Below are positions 34,873 through 45,409 of a stretch of 64,000 bases of DNA, piece after piece. The stretch covers positions 310,001-374,000 of the forward strand of contig VCJN01000285.1 of assembly GCA_006384855.1 (NCBI GenBank). The letters are read 5' to 3'. The translations under genes were made by a program, and so were the position numbers. The notes under the pieces are model-generated. The model was not told the DNA's origin, did not search any database, and saw only the letters and a program-made list of their open reading frames with translations. How positions within the stretch are numbered: position 1 is the first letter of the stretch; every line of letters starts with the position of its first letter. This DNA comes from Tetraselmis striata (lineage: Eukaryota > Chlorophyta > Chlorodendrophyceae > Chlorodendrales > Chlorodendraceae).

Positions 34873-36560
34873 CCCTACAATAGGGGCACAACATGCAGCG
34901 GCGCCCCGTTGGCGCCGACCAGAAGCGACCGGGGCACATGGTGCAGTAGCGGCACGATAACGCCGACTAGCCGCGTGCGCGGTCTGCGAAAAAAGCCGGG
35001 GCAAATGGTGCCTTGGCGGCCGCTGGCGCCGACCGTTTGCGTGCTGCCCGGGCCGCGGAAGGGACCAGGGCACATGGTGCGGTGGCGCCGACCGTAGGCG
35101 CCGACCAACTGCGTGTCCGGGCCGCATAGGCAAACGGGGCACATGATGTAGTGGCGGCCCTTTGACACCGACCAACTGCGTCCCAGGGGCTGCGAAAGCA
35201 ACCGAGGCACGATGTGCAGAGGCGGGCCGTTGGCGCCGACCTACTGTGTGCCCTTGCCGCGGAAGCGACGAGGGCACATGGTGCAATGGCGGCCTAATGG
35301 CGGCGACTAGTTGCGTGTCCGGGGCTGCGAACGCAACCGAGGCACAACGAGCAGTGGCGGCCCGTTGGCGCCGACCAGCTGCGTGCCCGGGCCGCGCAAT
35401 CGACCGGGGCACTGCGTGCATTGACAGCCCGTTGGCGTCGATTAGCTGCTGTCCGGGCCCGGGAGGCGACCGGGTGCAGAGGCGGCTTGATGGCGCCGAC
35501 CGGCTGCGTGCCCGGACTGCGGAAGCGACCGGGGTACATGGTGCAGCGGCGCAGTGATGGCGCCGACCCACTGCATGCGCCCGGGGCTGCGAAAGTAACC
35601 GAGGCACAACGTGCCGTGGCGGCCCGCTGGCGCCGACCAGTTGCGTGCCCGGCCCGTGAAAGTGACCGGGGTACATGATGCAGTGGTTGCCCGTTGGCGC
35701 CGACGAGCTGCATGCCCAGACCGCGAAAGCGGCCTGGACACACAGTGTAGCGGCGGTTGGATGGTCCCGGCGAGCTGTGCGTAGTGTCGGCCCGATGGCG
35801 CCAACCGACTGCGCGGGTGCCCGGAGGCGGCATACAGTGGTGGGCGGTTGGCGCCGATCAGCGATGTTCATGGGGCTGCGAGGGGCAGCCCGGTTGTGGC
35901 GCGGAGTGGTGTATTGAAGCCGCAAGTCCCACAAGCGCATGAATCTGTCCTGCCCGGACATGGCGGTCTTCTTCACCAACGAGCCGAAGGCCGGGGGCAT
36001 GGGGGGCTCTTGTGTCGCGAGGCATGAAGAGCATCTCCCCCGAATCAGTCGAACGCTTGTCCGTGTAGGCCACTGGTTGTCGGCGCAAAGAGCCGGCGCA
36101 TTGCGCCCTCTGGACGATCATCGACCGTTTCCCGGCATCACTTTTGATGCGCGGCATCACTTTTGATGGCTTGTAAAACCATAGACCTTGCATGTCACGA
36201 AGACACGAGCTCTGTCGCGGCGCGACTCCATGGGGGTACGCCGCGGCAAAGAAAGATGGGGAAAGACAAGCCCCCTAGTGCTTTAATTCAAGCACACAAC
36301 GAAGCAGAATGCGCGGGAGCAGCGCTACCTAGGACGGCTGCGTCGGGAACCGCGCGTAGGTGGTGCCGTACGGGAGTACGGCGACTTCCGCCGGACGATA
36401 AAATTGCCGAAGGGCTGGTGGGTCGACGCTGCTCCTCGAGGGGCTGGTGGGTCGATGCAGCTCCTCAGGCGGTACGGGCGTACTAGCACCGGGCATACTA
36501 GCACCATATTGGCGCCGTACCGCGCTTGCTAAGTAGACAAGGGAAAGGAAACCCAAACTA
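34873..36560. repeat. Mosaic repeat locus X2: long minisatellite, U module, R module
   Basis: About fifteen ~60-bp minisatellite units (34873-35830) are followed by the U module (to about 36200) and the R module (to about 36560), the same order and orientation as at 22690-23735. The long reading frames across the minisatellite are a product of its GC-rich periodicity and not a gene. Confidence 0.75.
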
Positions 36561-38165
36561 CTAGGTGTAAACAAAATGCACACTACCGTGAGCGCTGGGC
36601 AGAATATCCGAGCTTGAGGACTGATCCTCACGGTACGAGTACGCGGCGCAAACCGCGAGTGTCTAGCGCTATATGTTACCGGCGGACAAGTATTCGTAAA
36701 CCCACACGTGGATGGGCCGCACGTGCGCCGATATGACGATGTGCTGCTGTTAATTTGACCGTACGGGAACCCTATACAATTAGTGTTTGTGCTGGGTACT
36801 CGTTGCCGCGATTTTCTAGTTGACTATAACGGAGCGTCGCCTACTGGCTTTCCGTAACTGGATATGATCGAAACGTGTTTATGTGGTTTTTCAACAAATT
36901 TAATTGTCTTAGTGCGACTCGTACGGTCTGTTGGTGGTTTCAACCGGTTAGGTTATCGATACCATCGGGTTTCAGTACGGGCTGCCCCACCGCCAGCAAG
37001 TTTTGCGCTCTCGGCCGAAGAGCTACTTAGGACAGCCACCAGTAAGTCGTATGCCATCTTCCATCTGGTTGCCTTCGGCAGCGCACTTATTGTGCGCGCG
37101 AGAGTCACGAAGGCTGAATAAGCCCGCACTAAGGTTCACCACCCGGTAATGAGTCGTCGTGCCGCGCACATGCGCTACAATATCAAGCGACAGAGAGCCC
37201 CTCGGTAGTGTGGTTTTCCCTACTTGCGCGCCCGAAGTCGTTTCCCGGTTTTGCCATGGCTTTGCAGCTGGGACGTTTTCGGGTTCTTGGTAGCGATGCG
37301 CACAGCAATGAATTGGAGCTGGGTGGTCCCCGATGGGGGGTTTCAAACCTCAACAACCGAATTCGAGTCGCAATGTCGGCCTTCGGGGCTCCCGTAGTGA
37401 AGCACCCTTTCGCAGTAGTTAACTCTCGAGGTTAGGTGAGGTAGACGCGCTCGGCACCATAGCCGCTGCTCGTCACGTAGTTGTCAACGACGACAACTAC
37501 GCCTACCGCGACAAATCGGCGTGGATGGAGGAGGACGTCCGTGTCGTCGGGGTGGCCACTTGCTGTCCAGCAAGACGCTTCAACACGGTCCGCGTGTCCT
37601 CGCAGCCAGGCGTCGTGGCATCAACGGTCGTTATACGCTGTGGTTGTCCGTAACTACTCGCTAAATTCGTCCGTTACGGAGGTGGCGCCGCTCATGCGCC
37701 GGTGTGTTGAGAGGGCTCGTTGCCCTCAACATTGATGCAAAACACATGTTAGGTTGGTCACTGGATGCACGTGACGGTTTTAAGCAATGTTGGCCTCACC
37801 AACCTTGTTTTCAAGGGAGCAAAACGTCGGCTCTTTTAATGTGTGGCCAGCTTGCCGCGTGTGAATAATCGTTAATCTTCACGGTTGGTTCAACATGATG
37901 ATCACGGATATAACTTGTTATTGCATTACCAACGTAGTGGGCGCTATGGTTTATTGCTAAGTATGTAATAGAAATGTTTTATCATTCTTTGAAATAACAT
38001 TACCATTGCTATTTTCATGTATGATCAAATCTACCATGCAATAAAACATGGATGATAACAAAAGCAATGCCAGAGTAAAGTCTCCTGGACAAGCTCCGAA
38101 ACCATCATGTTCGGTCAGGCCTTTGCACCGACATGCAACTTCATGGAGGTCGAGGGAGTCCTTGA
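36561..38165. other. Non-coding interval with a dispersed repeat
   Basis: Segment 36893-37080 aligns in the same orientation with 45018-45545 once the 320-bp MITE in the latter is removed (shared blocks: CAACAAATT, GTACGGTCTGTTGG, ACCATCGGGTTTCAGTACGG, GAGCTACTTAGGACAGCCAC). The rest shows no gene. Confidence 0.5.
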
Positions 38166-38336
38166 CATCAAGACTTGGCTTGGCAATTGTTTTCCACGAC
38201 AAGGCCAGTGCTTAACACGGTGACTTCTACCCAGTTCGTCATCAGACAATCGGAGGCCGTGGTCGGAGGTATACGCAGCGCTCCGTTTTGCAATCGTTGG
38301 TCTGATACCGCAGAGTATGGGCCAGAGTACTACATA

Positions 38337-39683
38337 CACCCCTCCACATAAGTTTGGGTTTTGCAGTTTTGTTCGACATGTGCATGTCATGTAGAAAATA
38401 CGGCGTGGGCAATTGCATGCAAGTGACTAAGGGCGAGGTCGACTTGGGAAAAAATGGGGGCGCGCTCTAGGCCTAACCGTGCGACAGGGCATGCGTCGTT
38501 CTGCGCCCCTCGAGAAATGGCAAATCAATGCGTGTAAAACTTGCACTGGAAAATAACAAGTTGCGCCATCCCTTCGTACGCATACATCCAACGCGCAAAT
38601 CCACGCCGTACTGGCATGCTGCCATCTTTAGTGTAAGGTTCACCTACAACATGTGTGGGGCACCAAGATTAGGTCACTAAGGGTATTGCACAAGCCCTAA
38701 ATTACAGTTTCACCACTACATGGCGTGATGTTCGGCCAAAAATGGTGCTGTTATTGTTGCCTACTCACGCATGAAAGGCTTATTGAGCCCTCCTTGGCTT
38801 AGGCGAGAGCGCATCAATGGGGGTCACGTGCACGCATGGCAATTGCGCCGAATCACAAGTAGAATGCCACATAGCAGCGCGCTATTAAATGCTTGAATAT
38901 CAGCAAAAATAATATGTTGAAAACATCACAATGTTGTTGGCCATCGAGGACATGGCTAGAGAGGGAGCATGTGGCAAGTTTGCGCCGCCCGTGTGCATCT
39001 ACATTCATAACACTGTCACACAAATGCGTATGGATTAAGGGGACACACATAGCGCAAAGCTACGCCCCCATGTTGAGGTTGAGTGTTGCGAAAGGATGCC
39101 GTGATTGATGTATTTTATGTTCATCGCTAGAAAGTGGTCCAAACGTGCAAATTAGGTGCTCAAAAATCGAAATTCACCTCCCGCGTTTGACGCAAGGATT
39201 TTTTTGCGCATTTTTTTAGAATTTTTGGAGCACTCCCTGAGCCGCTATAAGCGTTTGAAGTCTAGGGGGTGTCGCTTGCAGTGGGCAGAACTGCACTGGT
39301 CCTAGCATCGTCACACGCACGTGTGCCCACTCTGCCTTACGTGACTATGCCCACCCAAACCCACCCAACCCGCGAGCTACTATGTTTCCTCACACATCTA
39401 CGGGCATTGCACCATACAATGCTCTATGCATGTGGGCCATCATATATGTGCCAATAACATGTATTGTTGTGCATGACTGCGTCATGCCCTTTGAGCCCCG
39501 CGCCAGATCGCAATACCCTATTCTTAGGGTAATAGGTTATAATTTAGACCCTATCAAGCAAAAGGTTTTATAACAACCTAAAACATTCCCGGGTTCCAGC
39601 CCTAAAGCCCTACGTTTAGATACCCTAGTATTTTTCATTTCATATTCAGCCAAAAAAGGACCCCAAACTTATGTGGAGGGGTG
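38337..39683. repeat. Flanking unit A of the composite element (1,347 bp)
   Basis: Direct copy of 41017-42363, bounded by the family terminal inverted repeats. It holds no transposase. A minus-strand stretch near 39050-38920 (HTHLCDSVMNVDAHGR) has a recognisable counterpart in the 20835-22194 element. Confidence 0.9.
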
Positions 39684-39761
39684 TGTGCTGGTCGTGCTTA
39701 CTCGGTCGTTTTGCGCGAGTATCATGCGCGGGAGCCGATTGTGTGGCCCTACGAGGACGAG

Positions 39762-40919
39762 ATGCCTAAAAGGCAGCCACATGCCCGCCGTCGGCGCGAA
39801 AGAGAACACTTCGCCCCACACCCCTGTTGCGCCCCTACCTCCAGTGGCAGTTCTAGCATGACAGCGCCCGAGAATTTAGCGCACACGCGCCGAATGCGAA
39901 TGGTCGTGGCCTATCACAAAGTCGGCAGCTATACGCGAGCTGCAAAGATGTTTGGAGCCAAGTGGGAGACGGTGCGCAAGTGGGTGGAGCGGTTCGAGGC
40001 CACTGGCGACGTGCGCGACGCCTGTCGGCCTGGCCGACCAAGCAAGGGCTTGATGTTGTCTCCAGCGCGCTTGGTGATACAACGCGGCGTGCAGAAGCGT
40101 TTCACGTGCAAGAAGATAGCAGCTACCGTCAAGACCAAGCTTGACATCGATGTGACTGCCGAGACGGTGCGTCGCACTCTGAAAGGCATGGGGATGCGCA
40201 GCTTGCGACCGAAAAGGAAGCCAAGGCTGACAACCAGGCACAAGAGCGATCGTGTTGCGTTTTCCAGGTTTTGGAGCAGGCTGAGCTGGAGGAACGTCAT
40301 GGTGTCAGACAGCAAGTTATTCTATTTCAATTGTAGAAGCAAGGGGGAGAAGGTGTGGGTGGCGCGTAATGGAGAGACTCCCATCACAGAGGCAGTTCGT
40401 GGTGGCTACAAGGTCCATGTGTATGCTGCTGTCAGCAAATGGGGCACCACGCCATTATTTGTGACAGCAGGCACGACTGGCCACACAGTTTCCATCGAAG
40501 GCAAAGTGCACAAAAATGTGGACTCGCGAGTGTACAAGGAGCTACTGCATGAGCAAATGCTGCCAGCATGCAGGAGTCTCATGGCAAACCGTTATGGCAA
40601 TGACTGGATCTTTCAACAAGATGGAGCCCGCGCGCACACCTCTCGTTCGACCATGGAATACTTACGCAACAGAGAGTTTAAGCTCATGGAAAACTGGCCT
40701 GCATGCTCACCCGACCTTTCATGGATTGAGAATTTGTGGGCTTACGTTGAGAGGCAGCTTAGGCAAGAGGCAGACACCTTGACAACCAACAACTTCATCC
40801 CAACTTTGCACAGGATTTGGGATAATATTCCGAAGCAACTATTGCTGAAGTTGCATGGCAGCATCCACAGGAGGTTGGAGGAGTGCATGAAGCTCAATGG
40901 GGCAGCCACAAGCTACTAG
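39762..40919 (+). CDS. Tc1/mariner-family DDE transposase, 385 aa, intact
   Basis: Cut-and-paste transposase acting on the terminal inverted repeats and inserting at TA. I chose the ATG at 39762 (MPKRQPHARRR); the frame is open further upstream into unit A but without an ATG in reach. An N-terminal paired-like helix-turn-helix region (SYTRAAKMFGAKWETVRKWV, then RPGRPSKG) is followed by a second DNA-binding part and the catalytic DDE domain: first Asp in VMVSDSKLFYF, second Asp in WIFQQDGARAHTS, and Glu in WPACSPDLSWIENLWAYVER. I count 35 residues between the second Asp and the Glu, one more than classic Tc1 (DD34E). No stop or frameshift occurs, so the copy may be active. It is single-exon, unlike the host genes. 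Confidence 0.95.
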   Translation: MPKRQPHARRRREREHFAPHPCCAPTSSGSSSMTAPENLAHTRRMRMVVAYHKVGSYTRAAKMFGAKWETVRKWVERFEATGDVRDACRPGRPSKGLMLSPARLVIQRGVQKRFTCKKIAATVKTKLDIDVTAETVRRTLKGMGMRSLRPKRKPRLTTRHKSDRVAFSRFWSRLSWRNVMVSDSKLFYFNCRSKGEKVWVARNGETPITEAVRGGYKVHVYAAVSKWGTTPLFVTAGTTGHTVSIEGKVHKNVDSRVYKELLHEQMLPACRSLMANRYGNDWIFQQDGARAHTSRSTMEYLRNREFKLMENWPACSPDLSWIENLWAYVERQLRQEADTLTTNNFIPTLHRIWDNIPKQLLLKLHGSIHRRLEECMKLNGAATSY

Positions 40920-41016
40920 TACATAGACTGTTGAGCCATTTCACTTTGCTCTAGATCCACCATCCAGCAAGAATCATGTAAGTCGAAAACCACGATTTAA
41001 TGACAAGCGCAGTCCA

Positions 41017-42363
41017 CACCCCTCCACATAAGTTTGGGTTTTGCAGTTTTGTTCGACATGTGCATGTCATGTAGAAAATACGGCGTGGGCAATTGCATGC
41101 AAGTGACTAAGGGCGAGGTCGACTTGGGAAAAAATGGGGGCGCGCTCTAGGCCTAACCGTGCGACAGGGCATGCGTCGTTCTGCGCCCCTCGAGAAATGG
41201 CAAATCAATGCGTGTAAAACTTGCACTGGAAAATAACAAGTTGCGCCATCCCTTCGTACGCATACATCCAACGCGCAAATCCACGCCGTACTGGCATGCT
41301 GCCATCTTTAGTGTAAGGTTCACCTACAACATGTGTGGGGCACCAAGATTAGGTCACTAAGGGTATTGCACAAGCCCTAAATTACAGTTTCACCACTACA
41401 TGGCGTGATGTTCGGCCAAAAATGGTGCTGTTATTGTTGCCTACTCACGCATGAAAGGCTTATTGAGCCCTCCTTGGCTTAGGCGAGAGCGCATCAATGG
41501 GGGTCACGTGCACGCATGGCAATTGCGCCGAATCACAAGTAGAATGCCACATAGCAGCGCGCTATTAAATGCTTGAATATCAGCAAAAATAATATGTTGA
41601 AAACATCACAATGTTGTTGGCCATCGAGGACATGGCTAGAGAGGGAGCATGTGGCAAGTTTGCGCCGCCCGTGTGCATCTACATTCATAACACTGTCACA
41701 CAAATGCGTATGGATTAAGGGGACACACATAGCGCAAAGCTACGCCCCCATGTTGAGGTTGAGTGTTGCGAAAGGATGCCGTGATTGATGTATTTTATGT
41801 TCATCGCTAGAAAGTGGTCCAAACGTGCAAATTAGGTGCTCAAAAATCGAAATTCACCTCCCGCGTTTGACGCAAGGATTTTTTTGCGCATTTTTTTAGA
41901 ATTTTTGGAGCACTCCCTGAGCCGCTATAAGCGTTTGAAGTCTAGGGGGTGTCGCTTGCAGTGGGCAGAACTGCACTGGTCCTAGCATCGTCACACGCAC
42001 GTGTGCCCACTCTGCCTTACGTGACTATGCCCACCCAAACCCACCCAACCCGCGAGCTACTATGTTTCCTCACACATCTACGGGCATTGCACCATACAAT
42101 GCTCTATGCATGTGGGCCATCATATATGTGCCAATAACATGTATTGTTGTGCATGACTGCGTCATGCCCTTTGAGCCCCGCGCCAGATCGCAATACCCTA
42201 TTCTTAGGGTAATAGGTTATAATTTAGACCCTATCAAGCAAAAGGTTTTATAACAACCTAAAACATTCCCGGGTTCCAGCCCTAAAGCCCTACGTTTAGA
42301 TACCCTAGTATTTTTCATTTCATATTCAGCCAAAAAAGGACCCCAAACTTATGTGGAGGGGTG
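41017..42363. repeat. Flanking unit B of the composite element (1,347 bp)
   Basis: Direct copy of unit A. Its right end forms the right end of the whole element and is followed by the TA duplication. Confidence 0.9.
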
Positions 42364-43673
42364 TAATTCGCGGTGTCCCCGACGGCACCCCATGGTACCT
42401 TGCTTCTCGCTCCCTCTACCACTCCAAGGCTGAACCGGGTAAGGCTTTTGCTGAGATGGAGAAAGATATTTGGAAGGCAGCGGACAGGTTGCACTTCTCC
42501 GCGGATGAGAGGCGGTAATGAGAGGAGGAATTCGCTTCGCTCCGGGAATTGGAGACGAGGGGTCGAACTCCCTCCCTTATTGCGTTTTGGCCCGAGTCTA
42601 CCACGGAGTTGGACACTTGGCTAGCCGCCTTGATACCTGACAGAGATCCTGACGCCGATGATCTCATGTCTGCACGTATGCGTTCCCAGCCTAGGCTGGA
42701 CCAAACATGCCAAGGCATGGAACGCAGGTACGCCGACCTTCAAGAGGAGCTTCGGGTCTTCAATGGCCACATCATCACCATCAACACCTCCACTCAACGC
42801 CGGAAGCGCCGGCGGGGGGCGCAAGCGGCAACAAAAACGGTTAAGCACGCGAACGAGGCCGATTGCGAGGCAGGCCGTCCGGCGGGGGGTCAGGGGGTCG
42901 CAATCCCGGTGGAGAACGAGGACACTACTCGTCGCGAGTTTGACGCCCGTCCCGGGAATTTAGTCGTCATGGACAACATCACCGTCAACCCCGACGCGTA
43001 CCGCGAGGAGGGTCTTCTCGGCGATTGGGAGAACAGAGACCTTGTGGCCTACGTGAGGTACCGATATGACGTCCAGGATTTGGATGGCTTGCCCGAGGAC
43101 CACACCGAAGTTGACGACTTGGACGTCACCATGTGCGAGCCTTGGTTGTCGACGCCACAGGGGACGCCCGAGATCCCGCTCACCTTTGCCATCGTGGTGG
43201 CCCGATAGAGTCGCATCCCGGAACCAAACTCATCTTGGGAGGCTGCAAAGAAGATAAATTGGTTGCCTATAACCACTATGCCTCTATCGCTCTTCAGCTT
43301 GCGTTTCCCGAACGTCCGCCGGACCGCCCGCCAGTGCCAGCACGACTTCCGTGGCACCAAGCTAACTGCCGTGACACGCATGAAGGGCGTCTCGGAGATC
43401 AAGGACTCGAGACACAAGAACCTTGTTGTGCCCCGGCCCTTGGCAAAGCTTCGCTACACCATGCAATTGCAGGAAGAGGCGCATAGGGAGTGCGGTGCTT
43501 CGTTGCCCCTCGACGGCATCAGGCACATGGAGACCACTTACGAGCTTGAAAGTCTCCGTGCCGCGCTCAACGTCCACAAACTCGATGTCGACAACAAGCG
43601 CAGGTTGTTCAACGACCACCGCTTCAATGCAGACGAGAAGAAGTGCGTTTTGGACATGTTGATAATATACTGA

Positions 43674-45017
43674 TAGACAGTTGTACTGTACGTATTTGTA
43701 GGGGCCGGGGGGGGGGGGCAAGAACTCGTGCCGTTTAGACAATGAGATTTGAGCACTGTAACTGTTAGACACTTCAAGTAGTTGCCCTCACACGCCTGCC
43801 CCACAATCATACGACGTCGAAAGCACTGAATTGATGGGGTGGCGCGCATCCTGACTTAGTTTTTCCCTCGAATCCGTTCTGCACACGCCCAATTTTGCAC
43901 ATTTTGCGCGAGCAAACCGTGAAATTGAGTGCAAATAATGGGATTGAGTGCAATTGTCCCTCCAAAGCGGCCGCCTCGCCGTCACACTCGCGCCAACATC
44001 ATTGGCATCGTTACGGGCCGGCATAGGCTACAAGGGCCTCTACGCCGGCCAACCCGCTCCCAACGTCACGACATCTCATCCGTGACAACATGAGCTGCCC
44101 GCTGGGGAACAGCCTGCTCCGTCACCTAACGCGACTCGTGCATTTCGTAGCGTCAACATAAGCTTGCGACTTGTAGGATGGTTGGCAGCCATCGCTGGTG
44201 CAGCAGCAGCGGCCGCCTCACCACACTCCCCGAAGCAAGACCCGCGGCAACAACTTACCGAGTCGGCGGATCTTCCGCGACATCGCTGACAACCGACCCG
44301 ACACACCTAAGAGCCGGTACGACACGACCACACATGGTCTCACGTTCCCGCGCCCCTAAGCGTCGTGCGTTTCACCCGCTGCCCTTCACGCGAGGCGGCG
44401 AGACGACCATCGATGGTGATGGCAGCGGCCTTCCACCGCTGTCTTCGCGCGGGGTTGCGTGCCCACCCCTCGTAACGTGCATCGTCAGTACATGTGCAGA
44501 GTTACCATTTATCGCGTCTCGTACGGCCTACCGGTACTTCATCTGCTGGCCGTCCGCGGCGCGCTTGCATGCGCGCCCGTGCCTGTGTACTCGTACTACT
44601 GATGCCTGTGCCGCTGCCCTGCTGGGCATTCGTCGCCAACTTGGCCGCCCTCGCCGCCAACTTGGCCGCCGCCGCCAACTTGGCTTGCCATTCCGGCTCG
44701 TGCCGCACGCCACCACGGCGCGCGGCAAATGCTATAGGGCGCTGTCGGGAGACGGCGCCTTAATTCCGCGACACGTCCGGCCTATGTCGCGCCGACGTTC
44801 GCGCTGTCAACATCTTCCGTTCGCGTATACTATGCGGTTGCGCTTCGATCGAGGTTCCTAACCTCTCGGCGCGAGACCCCTTATACAACTCAAGACATCT
44901 TCCGCCTTCGTCTGGTCGGCACGCCTGCCGACTGCCCACGCTCGTAGTCGTAAGCAAACCGCGTGTAAACTGACAAAACCAGACTCGATTGCATGTTGAA
45001 ATGATCTAAACTTCTTT
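43674..45017. other. Non-coding interval, nothing recognised
   Basis: No gene or mobile element recognised. A short internal repetition occurs at 44637-44695 (three copies of CCGCCAACTTGGC-like units). Confidence 0.4.
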
Positions 45018-45081
45018 ATAGGGTTTCCCAACAAATTCAACTATCCTAGTGCGACCCGTACGGTCTGTTGGCGGTTTCAAC

Positions 45082-45401
45082 CAGGGTTGGACTGCAGTAT
45101 CTACTGCACTGTAGACTGCAGAAACTGCAGCCTGCAGTTAATAAGTTACTGCACTGTAGCCTGCAGTACTTCCCGAAAAGGGGCTGCAATGCAGTTACCC
45201 AAAGTTCCCCAAATATATGCCCTTCACTGTCTCGCCCTTCCCTATAATCAACAGTTTCAGTGCTACTACAGCCTGCACTGCAGCCTGCAGTACTGCAGCC
45301 TGTTCACTGCAGCCTGCACTGCAGCCTGCAGTACTACACTGCAGCCTGAAGTATTGCACTGCAGCCTGCAGTATTGGAAAGTGGACTGCAGCCCAACCCT
45401 G
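45082..45401. mobile_element. hAT-like MITE (320 bp) with 8-bp target duplication
   Basis: Termini CAGGGTTGGACTGCAGT and ACTGCAGCCCAACCCTG are inverted repeats with one mismatch, and the flanks are GTTTCAAC (45074-45081) and GTTTCAGC (45402-45409), an 8-bp duplication with one difference. The CAGGG start plus 8-bp duplication is typical of hAT elements. A related copy of the surrounding repeat at 36893-37080 lacks the insertion and has a single GTTTCAACC at 36937-36945. The interior is dominated by repeated CTGCAG palindromes and has no coding capacity. Confidence 0.85.
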
Positions 45402-45409
45402 GTTTCAGC

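Larger units (their letters stand above)
38337..42363 (+). mobile_element. Composite Tc1/mariner-type transposon with long direct repeats (4,027 bp)
   Basis: The outer ends are CACCCCTCCACATAAGTTTG and its imperfect inverse CAAACTTATGTGGAGGGGTG, flanked by TA (38335-38336 and 42364-42365). Inside, the order is unit A (38337-39683), a 1,333-bp middle with the transposase gene (39684-41016), and unit B (41017-42363). Units A and B are direct copies at exactly 2,680-bp spacing, with no difference noticed. Each unit has its own terminal inverted repeats, but the inner junctions are flanked by TG (39684) and CA (41015) and not by TA, so the mobile unit is the whole 4 kb. Confidence 0.85.
38166..43673 (+). 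pseudogene. Unknown ORF interrupted by the Tc1-type composite element
   Basis: A plus-strand frame open from 38166 to the insertion point (reading ...AEYGPEYYI) continues in the same frame after the element (IRGVPDGTPWYLASRSLYHS) if one copy of the TA duplication is removed. It reaches TAA-TGA at 42516-42521, then stays open in that frame to 43206 (FWPESTTELDTWLAALIPDR; a basic patch RRKRRRG near 42810; VVMDNITVNPDAYREEGLLG), and shifts frame near 43210 and 43320 before the final part (YELESLRAALNVHKLDVDNK). No family is recognised. It could be a host gene or a retroelement gag-like ORF; stops and frameshifts outside the insertion show decay. Confidence 0.5.

Noticed and set aside
34477..36000. 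A 507-residue minus-strand reading frame
   Set aside because: It runs across the ~60-bp minisatellite, whose period and GC content keep frames open; no domain and no similarity outside the repeat.
21433..42137. Short ORFs inside the 1.35-kb Tc1-type units as functional genes
   Set aside because: They are short, lie within non-autonomous elements, and only a small peptide is recognisably shared; kept as a finding about possible fossil coding only.
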